Source: Russula earlei (taxonomy: Eukaryota; Basidiomycota; Agaricomycetes; Russulales; Russulaceae). Taken from it: DNA of 64,000 bases. The stretch is taken from NCBI GenBank assembly GCA_025769875.1, contig JAGFNK010000016.1, forward strand, positions 62,001 through 126,000. Direction: 5' to 3'. Each line of letters begins with the position of its first letter. Positions within the stretch are counted from its first letter, which is position 1. A model generated the notes under the pieces. It did not search any database. It saw only the letters and a list, made by a program, of their open reading frames with translations, and was not told where the DNA came from. Shown here one piece after another: positions 35,181 to 46,129 of the stretch. The translations under genes and the position numbers were made by a program.

Positions 35181-37790
35181 CATACAGTGATGACTGCTGT
35201 TGGGACTTTCTTTCTTAGCACCCTGCTATGTCTGATTAAGAACCAGTCAATGAGGGTTATGCTGCTGATTTTACAAACATTGACAAGGAGAAGGTTGTTG
35301 TTTGTGAGTGAGAAGGTTGTCCAACCAAGACTTTCCTCCCTAGAATAGACACCTTCTACCATGGCAATGACCCCAGTCAAGGAGGTCAGAAAGTCTGTTG
35401 AGAATGTTATCAGTACTATAAACAAAAGGAGACAACAAAGTGCAGAGGTACATACTCATGCTTGTCCTCCATAGAGCAGTGTTGACATGGATGTCAGTAC
35501 ATGCCACTATCCAGTTTGTTAGAAATAAAACTTACATCTTGATCTGTTTTCCAGAATATACAAATGAAATCCAGTGTTATGGCATCACAGCCATTGGACT
35601 GTTAGCTCAAGATTCAGTGGGGGCCAAGTCCCTGGACTTGGTTCAGTGGTTCAAAGGGGGCCAGCTTAAGAAGACTGGTTCAGAGGTTTAGCATCTCAAG
35701 ACTAAGTCAGACAATAACTAGTTCATGGATAGAGTTGGTCTTCTGGTTTCACAGAAGAGGAGGACAATAAGAGAGAGGCAAAGGGGAAAAAAGGAACACA
35801 AAGGTTCCTTGAGGTGAACTCAGGTCAAGCAGAGTATAGGCCAACACAAGGGACTTGTGATTGAGAGAGAACACAGGGTAAGGGATGTGACTAAGAAATG
35901 GGACAAAGCTAATCTTGGGGCATTCCCCAGCTTCTACAGGCACTTAAATACTGTATGTAGTGAGGCTGTACAGTACTATATGTGGAACAATAGACAAAGC
36001 TAAGCCAGTAGCAAAAGAGGATTGGACAATAGATGAAACACAATAGATGAAACAATAAGAAACCATCACAATCAAGGGATGAAATAGTAACCAAGGAGAT
36101 GAGGGTGAGGTGTAGAAACAATCACAAGGGATCAAGGGTTAGTGATGAACCAAAGGAGGGGTAGATCATAACATCCAGCCAGTTGGCTTTGCATGCTCAA
36201 ATCCAATTCTGCAAACTGGTTCACTCCCAGGATTCCAGGCTTGTCACCTTGTCCAGTCCACCAATGGGCCTGTTTGCATGGCATCTGCAACTCCTATGAT
36301 CCAACTTCTAGGAAAGCAGCCTTATCAGGCTTTTCCTGTTATCCAGTCTATAGGGGGAGTGCTGGCAGGTAGTTCTAGTTATACAAAGAACCACTGATCC
36401 TACCAGTTGACATGTCAAACCTTAGAAAATAATGCATATGCACTTCATGGTGGTCATGTGGTGATTGTTGAGGTCTGGGCTGTGCATATGCCAGTTGGGA
36501 AGATAAAGGTGTAGCTAATTGGAGTAAGTCACATACATAAATGTGCCAATTTTGTTTTATCCATATGGAATGCCATCACAGACAGGTATTCATTGGCAAT
36601 GGATGATATCATTATGAGGACAAAGGATTGGGTTGAAACTAAACCCTTGAATCTAGATCAGGATATAATATCTTGCCAAATCTTCAAATCTGGAAAAGGT
36701 GGATTGACTTTCATAGTGGGGCATTGCACAAATTTCTTCCACATCCCAAATATGATTTACTATCAATATCTTGAGAGAAAGGAGATGAAAAGGTTGCAAG
36801 ATGTACACAGAAGCTCACATATCTCATGCAACACCACAGACTGATGTCTCTCCCCCATAACATAGGTTTTATAGCCTGATCTGGCAGTGCAAGATCAGGG
36901 ACTGTGGCATCACCTTCTGATGTGAATGTGTCTGCTCCACATCTGCTTCACCACCTCCCAAGCACACATGTATAAGCACCCAACTTAAGACATCACCCAC
37001 AATCAGCCACCAACTGGGGAATGCACTCTGATCTCAAAAGCCACCAACACTCAGGGCTGCCCACCACCTTTGTGAGCATTGCAAATTTATAGTAAATGAG
37101 GATCTGACTTTGTGTGCAGTTGAAACAAAGTCAATAAACATCACTACTTACCTTGTTGTCCATTGCACACTGGAAGAATTATTGCAGTCACACCAGGAGG
37201 ACTTTGATCATAAACAGTATCTGGGGCCAGCTCAGGACATGACATTGCAGCTGGATTTTTCTTCATCAAAACAGAAAAACATGGTTTCAAGCTTGCTATG
37301 TTTGGAATGATGAGTCAGAACATCTTTGGAGCTGGATTTGAGGTCTGTGCAAAGCAGACAGTTGATGCCAAGAAGGCAATGATTGATTCCACCAACCAGG
37401 ACCCAATTGAAATCACCCAGAACATCTCTCATGATGGCATTACTCAAGTCTGTAACCTCATGATAGAAATAGCTTGTCTTGCCTGAGCACATGTACTCCT
37501 CAACCTCATATACAAGTTTGTTGATAAAGGCATCACTTTGCATGGGCTGCCACCATTTCCAATTCCTCACATGTGCTTTGTTGAGGCCACACTTGCTGTC
37601 AAAAACAGTGAGGCCCAGCATTTCTGTTAGAGAAGGTGGTTGGTGGCAATGATGGCCACTTCAGGAAGTACCTAAACAATGTGTCAGCCACTCTAGGCTT
37701 CTCTATTAGGATGACAAGGAGTGAGCAGAGTTCCTGGTGTTCTCATAGCATGGCTGAGCAGCCATGTGTCAAGCACATGGTGATTACCTG
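35181..37790. other. Unassigned decayed repeat DNA
   Basis: The sequence is CpG-poor with short, unrecognised open frames. The longest, 37232-37621 on the minus strand, and one at 36593-36844 show no domain I know. The region is interior or flanking sequence of old retroelements. No gene is supported. Confidence 0.45.
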
Positions 37791-38256
37791 AATAGGAAGG
37801 AAGGTGGCTGATGGTACCACCTCCTACTCCTCCTATTCCTCCTACTCCACCTAGCTCACAAAGAATGGCTGCAGTAGCTCAACCTCCTTCTAATGGAGCT
37901 GTCAGGGGAAACCCACCATCTGTCTTCAATGGAGACCACTCCTAATCCTCTAACTTCATGAGAGAATTTGCCATCTTTCATAATATGAATGATGAGAACT
38001 CTCTCTTTAATAATCCCTATAGATGAGTTAACACTTGTCTATCCTTTATAAGAGGCCCTAACATTGACCATTGGGTTGACACCCAATTGGAAACACTTAA
38101 CACTAGTGTCAATACCAACAATGTACTTAGGACCAATGAAGCACTATGGAACAACTTTAGGACTGCATTTAACAATGCCTTCACTGACACCAATAAAAGG
38201 CAAAACATGTTCAACAAACTGGCCATCCTAAGGCAACAAGGACCTGATCTTGACAC

Positions 38257-39213
38257 TGTCAGAACTCACTGTTGAACAATCCAGTTCAAGAGTGATGCAA
38301 GAGCTTGGAGACAAGTCAACTGAGTTCAAGAACAAAGTTGGTGAAGAGCATGGTCCAAACAAGTAGCAAGTACCAAAGGGGGACTGGTATGGGCTGTGAG
38401 AGATGGTCATGGAAAGAAAGGGCCAGGATGTACTAGATAGGGTGGTCACAAAGGAGTACCCTTGGTAATGGAGTGCCACAAATCAAATGGACAGTCTGAA
38501 GACTGTCTGCTACTTTATTGAGCACTTATATACTACAAGGGAACTGCTAAATAGAGAACAAGTCTTAACCTTGTTATCAAGCACAATGAGAGATGAGTAA
38601 GACACCAGGGAATGCTTAGTGAGCATGCTCAGTTGTGCTCCATAAGCTGCTGGGTAAGGAGGCCCTAGATGATGAGTAAGGGCCTCTAATGTCCACATGT
38701 TCACTACCTAGTGCACGTTCAAAGCACCTGATTCATTTACTGTTAGTTAGTTTAGGGCTGGTCTTTTTAAGACTTGGAGTATTTGACAGTGAGTAGGTGT
38801 TTCTTATAAGGCCCTTTATAAGGTTCTATTAGGGTCTTTTAGAGTTGACCCTAATATCGGTATTAAGGTCCCTAGTGTTGTCTTATAGTTCATTCTAAGG
38901 TTATTAGAGTTAGTCTAATAACATGTTCTAGGGTCTATAGTATCTTCATCCAAATAAGGACTTCAGGGTCATCTTAAAGGGTCCTTAGAAAGTCTTTAGT
39001 GTTGTCTTTTACTGCTAGATAGGTTGCCACTAAGTAGGGCTTGCTGTATGTCAATTGTGCCTAGAATCAATCACACCACAATGCACACACAATATTATGA
39101 ACACCTCTAGTCACCCCTTTTGGCCATGTGAACAGGGTGGCACCATAGGGCCTATGTTTCCTCTCATAGGAAAGGGTCCTTCAAGGGCCCTCTCTAGGAA
39201 ATGGTTCATGACA
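38257..39213 (-). repeat. Solo LTR-A (957 bp, TSD GACAC)
   Basis: TGTCAGAACTCACTG to GGTTCATGACA, flanked by GACAC at 38252-38256 and 39214-39218. Inserted in a gag reading frame. Strongly CpG-depleted compared with the copy at 15932. Confidence 0.93.
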
Positions 39214-39307
39214 GACACCTCCATCACTACTTTCACCAACCTTGCCAACAATGCAGGATATGACCTAAACACAGCTGGAACTCTGGACTATTTCACCAGA
39301 AGTCTTA

Positions 39308-39850
39308 GGCCCCTTTTACCAACCGAGAATTCTTGAATCTTGAACTTGAACTTGGATTTCGGGATTTTCTGGGAGTGACAGGAGTGACAGGAGTGATGTA
39401 AGTGATATGATGTATATAATAAATTAATATGCATTTTTTAATGTTGTCATTTGCATATTTGCATATATGGGGTTACACATGATGTGTCAGCATCAAACTC
39501 GTCCGACTTGAGCTCAACATCTGGGTGCTTGCAGCCCCATTTTCACCAGAGCTGCACATACAAAATGTGCACAAAGATGTGCACCCACACATTGGTGACA
39601 CATATTCTGCCTTAATGACATGCTTGCAATACCCCACTTGGAAGGAGTGGAAGGAAGGGTTAGAAAAAATATTTTACATATCACATGTAAACCCAGCAAA
39701 TCACACCGAAAAATAACTCATATTTGAAATAGACTCATATTAGTTTATTATGTCACTTACATCACACCTGTCACACCTGTCACTCCCAGAAAATCCCAAA
39801 ATCCAAGTTCAAGTTCAAGATTCAAGAATTCTTGGTTGGTAAAAGGGGCC
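39308..39850. mobile_element. Harbinger/Tourist-like MITE (543 bp, TSD TTA)
   Basis: Terminal inverted repeats of about 100 bp start GGCCCCTTTTACCAACC on both ends and differ at only a few positions. The trinucleotide TTA flanks both sides (39305-39307, 39851-39853). A 3-bp T-A-rich target and GGCCC ends fit PIF/Harbinger. Near the inner edge of each arm are tandem GGAGTGACA-type units. There is no transposase, so it is non-autonomous. Confidence 0.85.
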
Positions 39851-39931
39851 TTAGTAGGCCACTCCTCAGTAACATCCTAACAAGGGAAACCCTACCTCCA
39901 CCTTCACAGAATGGACTGAAGGAGCCAGAAA

Positions 39932-40813
39932 CACTGGTTGGGAAATCAACTTATGTGAATGACAAAACTGTAACATTTTAAATAACAAATTTTATTATTT
40001 TGATACAAATTTGTATGAAACAATTTGTGAAATTTCATTTTAGATTTTGTTACAATAGATTCCTGCTATAAAATGATGAAAGTAGTAAATAGTATTGACA
40101 AGATTTTAGAACATACATTATATTACAAAAATTGTAAATTATTTTAAGATTTTGTGTGAAACAAAATTGTGAAAAAATTGAAACTGCAAAATTTGGGTTT
40201 ATGCCAGGTGAAAAATCTCTTTTGTGACTGACAAAACTATAACATTTTGAATAACAAAAGTCAATATATGTTACAATTTTTCAGGGGAAAAATCATAAAA
40301 TTTAGTTTATATTTTATTATATAAAGTTCTTGTTACAAACTGATGGAATAATGGTATAACAAACTCCTTCTCTGTACCATTGGCATGGTTTGCCTTGGCA
40401 ACAATTTTCATAATTTTGTTTCATCATTTTGTCACAAGAATTTTACATAGCAAAATATAAACTAAATTTTAAGATTTGTTTCCTAAAAAATTGTAACATA
40501 ACATTGACTTTTGTTAGTCACAAAGGGGTATTTTCCACCACCATAAACCCAAATTTTGCAGTTTCAATTTTTTCATAATTTTGTTTCACACAAAATCTTA
40601 AAATAATTTACAATTTTTGTAACCTAATGTATGTTCTAAAATCTTGTCAATACTATTTACTAAATTCATCATTTTGTAACAGGAATCTATTGTAACAAAA
40701 TCTAAAATGAAATTTCACAAATTGTTTGCCACAAGTTTATATCAAAATAATAAATTTTGCTATTTGAAATGTTACAGTTTTGCCATTCACATAAGTTGAT
40801 TTTCCAACCAGTG
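39932..40813. repeat. Giant palindrome / foldback element (882 bp)
   Basis: The left arm (about 39932-40345) and right arm (about 40400-40813) are inverted copies that agree over most of ~410 bp, separated by about 50 unpaired bases around 40370. Termini are CACTGGTTGG and its complement; AAA flanks both sides. The sequence is about three-quarters A/T with no coding capacity. Transcribed, it would fold into a very long hairpin. Confidence 0.9.
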
Positions 40814-41331
40814 AAAGGAACACAACAAATATCCTGTTAGGCAAAGCTACTGTATCAGGGTGGGTAGTTGGCCAACTAAACCAATGCAATGCTTTATGTG
40901 AGCCAAGAACATATTTTGAATCTTTTGATGGATTAGAAGGGTGGACAAATATCTTAGGATGATGCTATAAGACAGCCATAATTTTAGAGTGCATTGTTGT
41001 CATGCTATGAATATTTTTGTGAGGCAACTGCCAAACAGAGAAAATTGACAATCTTGGCCACCCATGGGAATCCTTGTCATTGACTCCTATGCACACTCCA
41101 GAATGCTAATTTCCTTTTTTCTGAATGTTTTAGTGCATTGATTTGCTTCAAACTTTGGGAGCATATCAATATGTAAGTAGTCTTACGATATTTCAAGTAT
41201 TTGTGGTATCTGATGGATTTGCACACCTAGGATTTCAATGTCTCTGCTGTCCTGCCTGGGTCTCAATCTTGCCAGATTCCATCCTTGATGGCTCCTTGAT
41301 CCTTCCATCCAGTGTCTCCAAACCACTGTCT
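40814..41331. other. Decayed retroelement sequence between insertions
   Basis: CpG-poor DNA, possibly the continuation of the interrupted gag or an adjoining element. Nothing specific is recognised. It ends at the TSD of the next solo LTR. Confidence 0.4.
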
Positions 41332-41336
41332 GTTAC

Positions 41337-42164
41337 TGTTACGAACCAAGGCCAAGTCCTGGCCAAGGATTGTCCTATTTTACTCAAGAAAGACCTCTCT
41401 CACTTTGCATTGCCGACTCCCTTCCATTTTCTGGGCTATCCCTCCTGTGGTACAAGATATTGCTATTGCAAAGGCACTCTAACACGACCAGGCACCGGTT
41501 TCCTAATCGGGTAATCATCGCGTGGCAGCCACATGGCCACCCAGCCACCATGGACCCGAAACAGCGGCACAAACTCTTAGAAACTGTTGCATAAATCATC
41601 TGACGTCATCAAGGCTCCAATGACATCATGGCTGACTGAGCAACTCCACAGTGACCTCATAGGCTCACTAAGCGCCCCACAGTGACATCATAATGATGTC
41701 ATCGCTCCACAATGATCAGTAATGCGCTCAGTAAGCCTGAAACTTGGCATAAGCAAGTTTATGCCTCTGTAGTCCTATTGGATGGTACCAAAGAGTCTAG
41801 AATAGTCCCAGTGCTTTGTAATCGACCCTGTACACTGTATATAAGCCCCAATGAAGCATGGCAGTCGTCAGACTGTCCATTTGTGATACTCTCCACTTCC
41901 TGGGTACTCCCCTGCGACTGCTCAGTCTAAAGCCTTCCCTCGTCTTCAAGGTACTCTTCAACGACCACCTTGTTTAAAGTCCCTCGCTGCACTGGCCTCT
42001 ACTCTTCGCCTCTGCCTCTTGCAACACATACCAGTCCCCATCTGGTATCTTCTAGTCATTTGGCTCGTCCTCCTGTTCAACGCCGTTTACGCCGCGTACC
42101 ATCTGTTCCGACCCCTGCCCACCTGCTCCTGAGTCCTTAGTGATCAGCAGTACGTGTCTTGACA
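41337..42164 (+). repeat. Solo LTR-B (828 bp, TSD GTTAC)
   Basis: TGTTACGAACC to GTGTCTTGACA, with GTTAC at 41332-41336 and 42165-42169. It carries TATATAAG near 41838. The block AGACTGTCCATTTG after the TATA box is shared with LTR-A, showing the two LTR families are related. Confidence 0.93.
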
Positions 42165-42169
42165 GTTAC

Positions 42170-42870
42170 TCCAGGTACCAAGTCAATTCCAATTTCAGGG
42201 CCTATGGTATGTTCTTCACATCTGTCTTGTGACATACCAGGCTCATTCTCTCCTTCAAAAGCATTTCTATCATAAGGCTCCTCAGCCTCATCTTTAGACA
42301 ATGGCATAGGTTTGGGTAACCCACCAGGGTCACAACCACAGGTAGGCACAGGTGTGGGGAATGGGGCAGGTACTCATTGTACCCACTACCTGCACCCCTT
42401 GTCACATTCATTCACCTCCATGTTGCCCACTCTTGCCCTGCCTGCCTTGCCCAAGGTCCCTCCCCCTCCTTCCATTCCAGCTGTTCCTGCCACCACCCAG
42501 TCTCAGTCAGTCCTACAATCACCATCTCAATGCCCATCTCTATGCCTGTGCCAGCCATCTCCATTGTTGCTGTACACATCCCACCTGCCACAGCCCCAGC
42601 TCACACCACCTCACCCTCACCTGCCTCAGTCATCTCCTCAGCAGTCACCACCACCCCAGACCCATCCTCATCTGTCACCACCACCTCAGCCCCAGTATCA
42701 TCAACCTCCACCTTAGCCTTGCCCATCATTGTCAGTTCAGCACCACCTGCCACCACCTCAGCCCAGCCTGCTGTATCACCTCCATCGCCAGCTGCCTCCT
42801 CTGCCACTGTCACCTTAGCTCAGCCTGCCACCACCCTTTTGGTTTCACCCTCAGTCTCAGTCAACACCAT
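42170..42870. other. Low-complexity Pro/Ser-rich remnant
   Basis: All frames are biased (CCACC and CAGCC repeats) with CpG almost absent. On the minus strand it translates to acidic linker-like sequence, which might be the integrase-RT spacer of a Copia element. That reading is weak. Confidence 0.3.
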
Positions 42871-42875
42871 GTCAA

Positions 42876-43355
42876 TGTTGAAAATAGACGCAGTATGTGT
42901 GATTAGATAGCAGCAGATGATAAGATCGCAGGCAGATCTATCAGACAATAGTTCAGTTTGGTTGACACAAAACTTATATAAATAATGTACCTATCAGACA
43001 ATAGCTACAACGCATCGTCAGTACTGTGAGATAAGATGTCATAGTGTAAATACTCACTTCAGTTTGGTTGACACAAAACTGAAGTGATCTACATACTTTG
43101 TGGCTTTCTTAAGTACCTGAGACCGCCACTAGATGCAGTACAGTTAACTACCATCACGGATCACTAAGTAAGTCTGAGGATCAGTTGTAAGTAGCTACCA
43201 ATTGTCCTAAATCACTCTATCAATGTAACTAACGTGTGCTGCAGCGTATGAGCTGAGCCGGTGATGCCCGGTCCGGGTGATCCGACGCGTCAGCGCATCC
43301 GAGTTGTGATCACATCACAACACACCTGAGACTCTGGGCAGTGCAGATCTCAACA
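42876..43355 (-). repeat. LTR-G, 3' LTR of a Copia-like element (480 bp)
   Basis: In the minus sense it runs TGTTGAGATCTGC to ATTTTCAACA. Directly upstream in that sense is the purine tract ACGGGGGGA (43356-43364), a polypurine primer. So this is the 3' LTR of a minus-strand element, not a solo LTR. No TSD is detectable because the other side has been cut off. Confidence 0.78.
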
Positions 43356-43424
43356 TCCCCCCGTGATTAAGGCAGTCAGTAGATTAGATCAATTAAGACC
43401 CAACCCATCGACGAAGGTCCGGAG
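43356..43424 (-). pseudogene. 69-bp remnant of the Copia-like interior
   Basis: In minus sense it reads LRTFVDGLGLN followed by a stop and then the polypurine tract. This fits the extreme C-terminus of a Copia RNase H. It is truncated abruptly by the LTR-B copy at 43425. Confidence 0.5.
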
Positions 43425-44256
43425 TGTTACGAACCAAGGCCAAGTCCTGACCGTAGATGGTCCTATTTCACTCAAGAAAGACCTCTCTCATTTTGCATTA
43501 CCAACTCCCTTCCGTTTTTCTGGACTATCCCCCCTGCAGTGCAAGATATCGCTATTGCAAAGGCACTATAACATCGACCAGACACCCGTTTCCTAATCGG
43601 GTAATCATCGCGTGGCAGCCACATGGCCACCCAGCCACCAAGGACCCTGAAACAGCGGCACAAACTCTTAGAAGCTGTTGCATAAATCATCTGACGTCAT
43701 CCAGGCTCCAATGACATCATAGCTGACTGAGCAACTCCACAGTGACCTCATAGGCTCACTAAGTGCTCCACAGTGACATCATAATGATGTCATCGCTCCA
43801 CAATGATCAGTAATGCGCTCAGTAAGCCTGAAACTTGACACAAGCAAGTTTATGCCTCTGTAGTCCTATTGGACGGTACCAAAGAGTCTAGAATAGTCCC
43901 AGGTCTTTGTAATCGACCCTGTACACTGTATATAAGCCCCAATGAAGCATGGCAGTCGTCAGACTGTCCATTTGTGATACTCTCATCTTCCTGGGTACTC
44001 CCCTGTGACCGCTCAGTTTAAAGACTTCCCTCACCTCCAAGGTACTCTTCAACGACCACCTTGTTTAAAGCCCTCTCGCTGCACTGGCCTCTGCTCTTCG
44101 CCTCTGCCTCCTGCAACACCTACCAGTCCCCATCTGGTACCTCCTCGTTGTTTGGCTCGTCCTCCTGTTCAACGCCGCCTTCGCCACGTACCATCTGTTC
44201 CGACCCTTGCCCACCTGCTCCTGAGTCCTTAGTGATCAGCAGTACGTGTCTTGACA
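43425..44256 (+). repeat. LTR-B copy without TSD (832 bp)
   Basis: Full-length and very similar to 41337-42164. The five bases before it (CGGAG) and after it (CTAGC) differ. The left neighbour is a truncated Copia element and the right neighbour a palindromic MITE, so at least one junction is a rearrangement. Confidence 0.88.
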
Positions 44257-44259
44257 CTA

Positions 44260-44567
44260 GCAGACAATAAAGGCAAAATATTCCAAGTGATGAGTAGGCT
44301 CTGTTGTGACCATGAATTATTTCACATAAGTAATGACAAAGGTCAAGCATGAATATGACCAAAAAGGTTAAATAAGGACAGTCCACTCATTCTGGCACAA
44401 CTTTTAGCCAGCTACATAAAAGTTGTGCCAGAATGAGTGGACTGTCCTTATTTAACCTTTTTGGTCATATTTTTTCATGCTTGACCTATGTCGTTACTTG
44501 TGTGAAATAATTTATGGTCACAACAGAGCCTACTCACCACATGGAATATTTTGCTTTTATTATCTGC
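44260..44567. mobile_element. Palindromic MITE (308 bp, TA-flanked)
   Basis: Arms of about 140 bp are inverted copies (GCAGACAATAAAGGC at one end, its near complement at the other) around a centre near 44400-44416. TA flanks both sides (44258-44259, 44568-44569). TA targets suggest a Tc1/mariner-like non-autonomous element. No coding capacity. Confidence 0.8.
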
Positions 44568-44569
44568 TA

Positions 44570-44965
44570 AGTTGACTGGACTCGACTTGTCCGGTCATGA
44601 CTGTCCACCCACGGTACCCAATGTGCCCTTTCCGGCTGCCGAGCGCTTTGTTTTTCTCCTGCGAGCTCCCTAGTGCTCTCGATTGATCGTTGCTTTATGG
44701 GGTTTACCGTACTGATTCGCGTCCATGCGTACAAGGCATGTCCTTCGATTGTCGACGTGTGCCGACGGCCTCCCCCTCAAATTCACACTGATGCTGTAGG
44801 GACACGAGGCAGTACGCACCAGCGACACACGGCAATGTGTGTGTTTGCCCCGCGGCCTAACCCAGGTTCCTGGTCGTATTTATATCGCGGTGTGCCACCC
44901 CCACTCACGTCCACACTGAAACCTACTACTATCCGAGGATACCACCATCACCAACTCCATTCTCC
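44570..44965 (+). promoter_or_regulatory. Upstream region of the LRAT-like gene
   Basis: CpG-rich, single-copy DNA begins right after the MITE. Bases from about 44866 (CGTATTTATATC box at 44875-44886) are repeated at 49655 onward in front of a dead copy of the same gene, so this segment was duplicated along with the gene. The TTTATATC box about 80 bp before the ATG is a plausible TATA element. Confidence 0.5.
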
Positions 44966-45611
44966 ATGAGCGCTGCTCCGATTTTTCTCGTGAAGAGACG
45001 GTTGGACAACCCCGTTCTAGACCTGGCATACCTAACCTGTCGTTACGGCGTCGTGCCGCGAATGGTCTTGCCCGACGTGACACACTGGGGCCTCGAGGTC
45101 AGGGGCAAGTACTACCACCTCAAACCTCAGGGTGTCTCGCCGCTGGAGCTCGACACCACCGACATGAGCGCTTCCCTCCTCAGTTTTAAGTTGGGTGGGC
45201 GGAGGCGCAAGAAGCATCGCGTTGGGATGACACGCATGTCCGATGAGGAGATCAAACAGGCAGGTATGCAATTCCACTACTACGAGGTGCACCGCGCCGC
45301 CGTAGACTTGAATCAGGGGTGGTATACTCATGAAGCACGGCTCCGTAGGCATGACGATATTGAAGAACTGGAAGTGCGAGGGCATCAAGTACGACCCGGT
45401 GTTCTGGAACTGCCATCGCTTCACGGGGTGTCTTTTGGGCACCATTTATGACTGGCAACGGCCGACAGACAAGGCCGTTCTTCGAAGCTTGCCCGGCGAG
45501 CTGTTGGACCAACTGTACCTATGCAATCCTCGACAGGTTGAGGACGACATACTCTCATGGCATGGCAGCCCCTTCACGGTCTCCATCACCGTCACTGTCA
45601 GATTCCGCTAG
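44966..45611 (+). CDS. LRAT/NlpC-P60-like papain-fold protein
   Basis: Exons 44966-45263 and 45349-45611 (85-bp GT-AG intron) give 186 aa. Splicing joins IKQA to GMTILKNW. Residues resemble the LRAT-like NlpC/P60 group: an H-box with His40 (VTHWGLEV) and His51 (KYYHL), and after the intron a C-box YDPVFWNCHRFTG with Cys121. Such proteins act as acyltransferases, phospholipases or hydrolases; the substrate here is unknown. There is no signal peptide. The family call is from motif resemblance only. A remnant of a second copy is at 49690-49785. If the intron is kept, translation continues to a stop at 45449-45451 and loses the Cys. Confidence 0.6.
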
Positions 45612-46129
45612 CGACTCGACACGAAAACAAAGGACTTGTTCGCAGATTTCAGAAATTTCCCATCTCTCACGTCCATGCATATTAGCCTGACGACCTGAAA
45701 TTCACATGTTGATCATGACATTATTTTCAAGGAAGATCCTGCACTTCGGAATGGATGTTCCTGTATATGTACGTTATACGCATCTACACCATTAGGCTAA
45801 GGGGCTATCTACTGCGATATGATTCTCCTTCTGTTTTAATTCTCCGGGGACCGAACGCTGGCTATGTTTATTTGTTTACCTTGTAATCTGACAGGTTTCA
45901 GTCAAACCATATTATATCCTACTCTACAAAGTAATTACGTTAATCCAAATAATTATACCAAGACGAGCCCAATTCGAGAAACACAACACCAACACCAAAT
46001 GTGACATGCTGTTTCAGATGACGAAGCCCAATCATGACCAGATTCCAGTTCAAGCACCGTGCCATCTCTCGCGCGCACGTCACTAGCGTAGCGCTCAGGC
46101 CACCCGCTCCAATCTGACGTTCTCAACTG
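45612..46129. other. Intergenic half of a segmental duplication
   Basis: No gene. From about 45690 to 46129 it matches 49840-50290 in blocks (for example ACTTCGGAATG, CGAGCCCAA/TTGAGCCCAA, GACGAAGCCCAA/GACCAAGCCCAG). It is the spacer between the LRAT-like gene and TPS1 in the duplicated unit. Confidence 0.7.

Larger units (their letters stand above)
37815..39931 (+). pseudogene. Ty3-type gag interrupted by a solo LTR and a MITE
   Basis: A Pro-rich leader (MVPPPTPPIPPTPP) precedes a capsid-like region (SFIRGPNIDHWVDTQ, LWNNFRTAFNNAFTD). It contains two nonsense codons and is split twice: at 38256/39214 by LTR-A and at 39307/39851 by a Harbinger-like element. Reading across each insertion after removing one target duplication continues the same frame, so the gag was continuous before the insertions. 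The encoded family differs from the chromovirus gags elsewhere. Confidence 0.8.

Noticed and set aside
44005..44386. Short frames inside LTR-B and the MITE
   Set aside because: They lie within a non-coding LTR that has the same structure in other copies.
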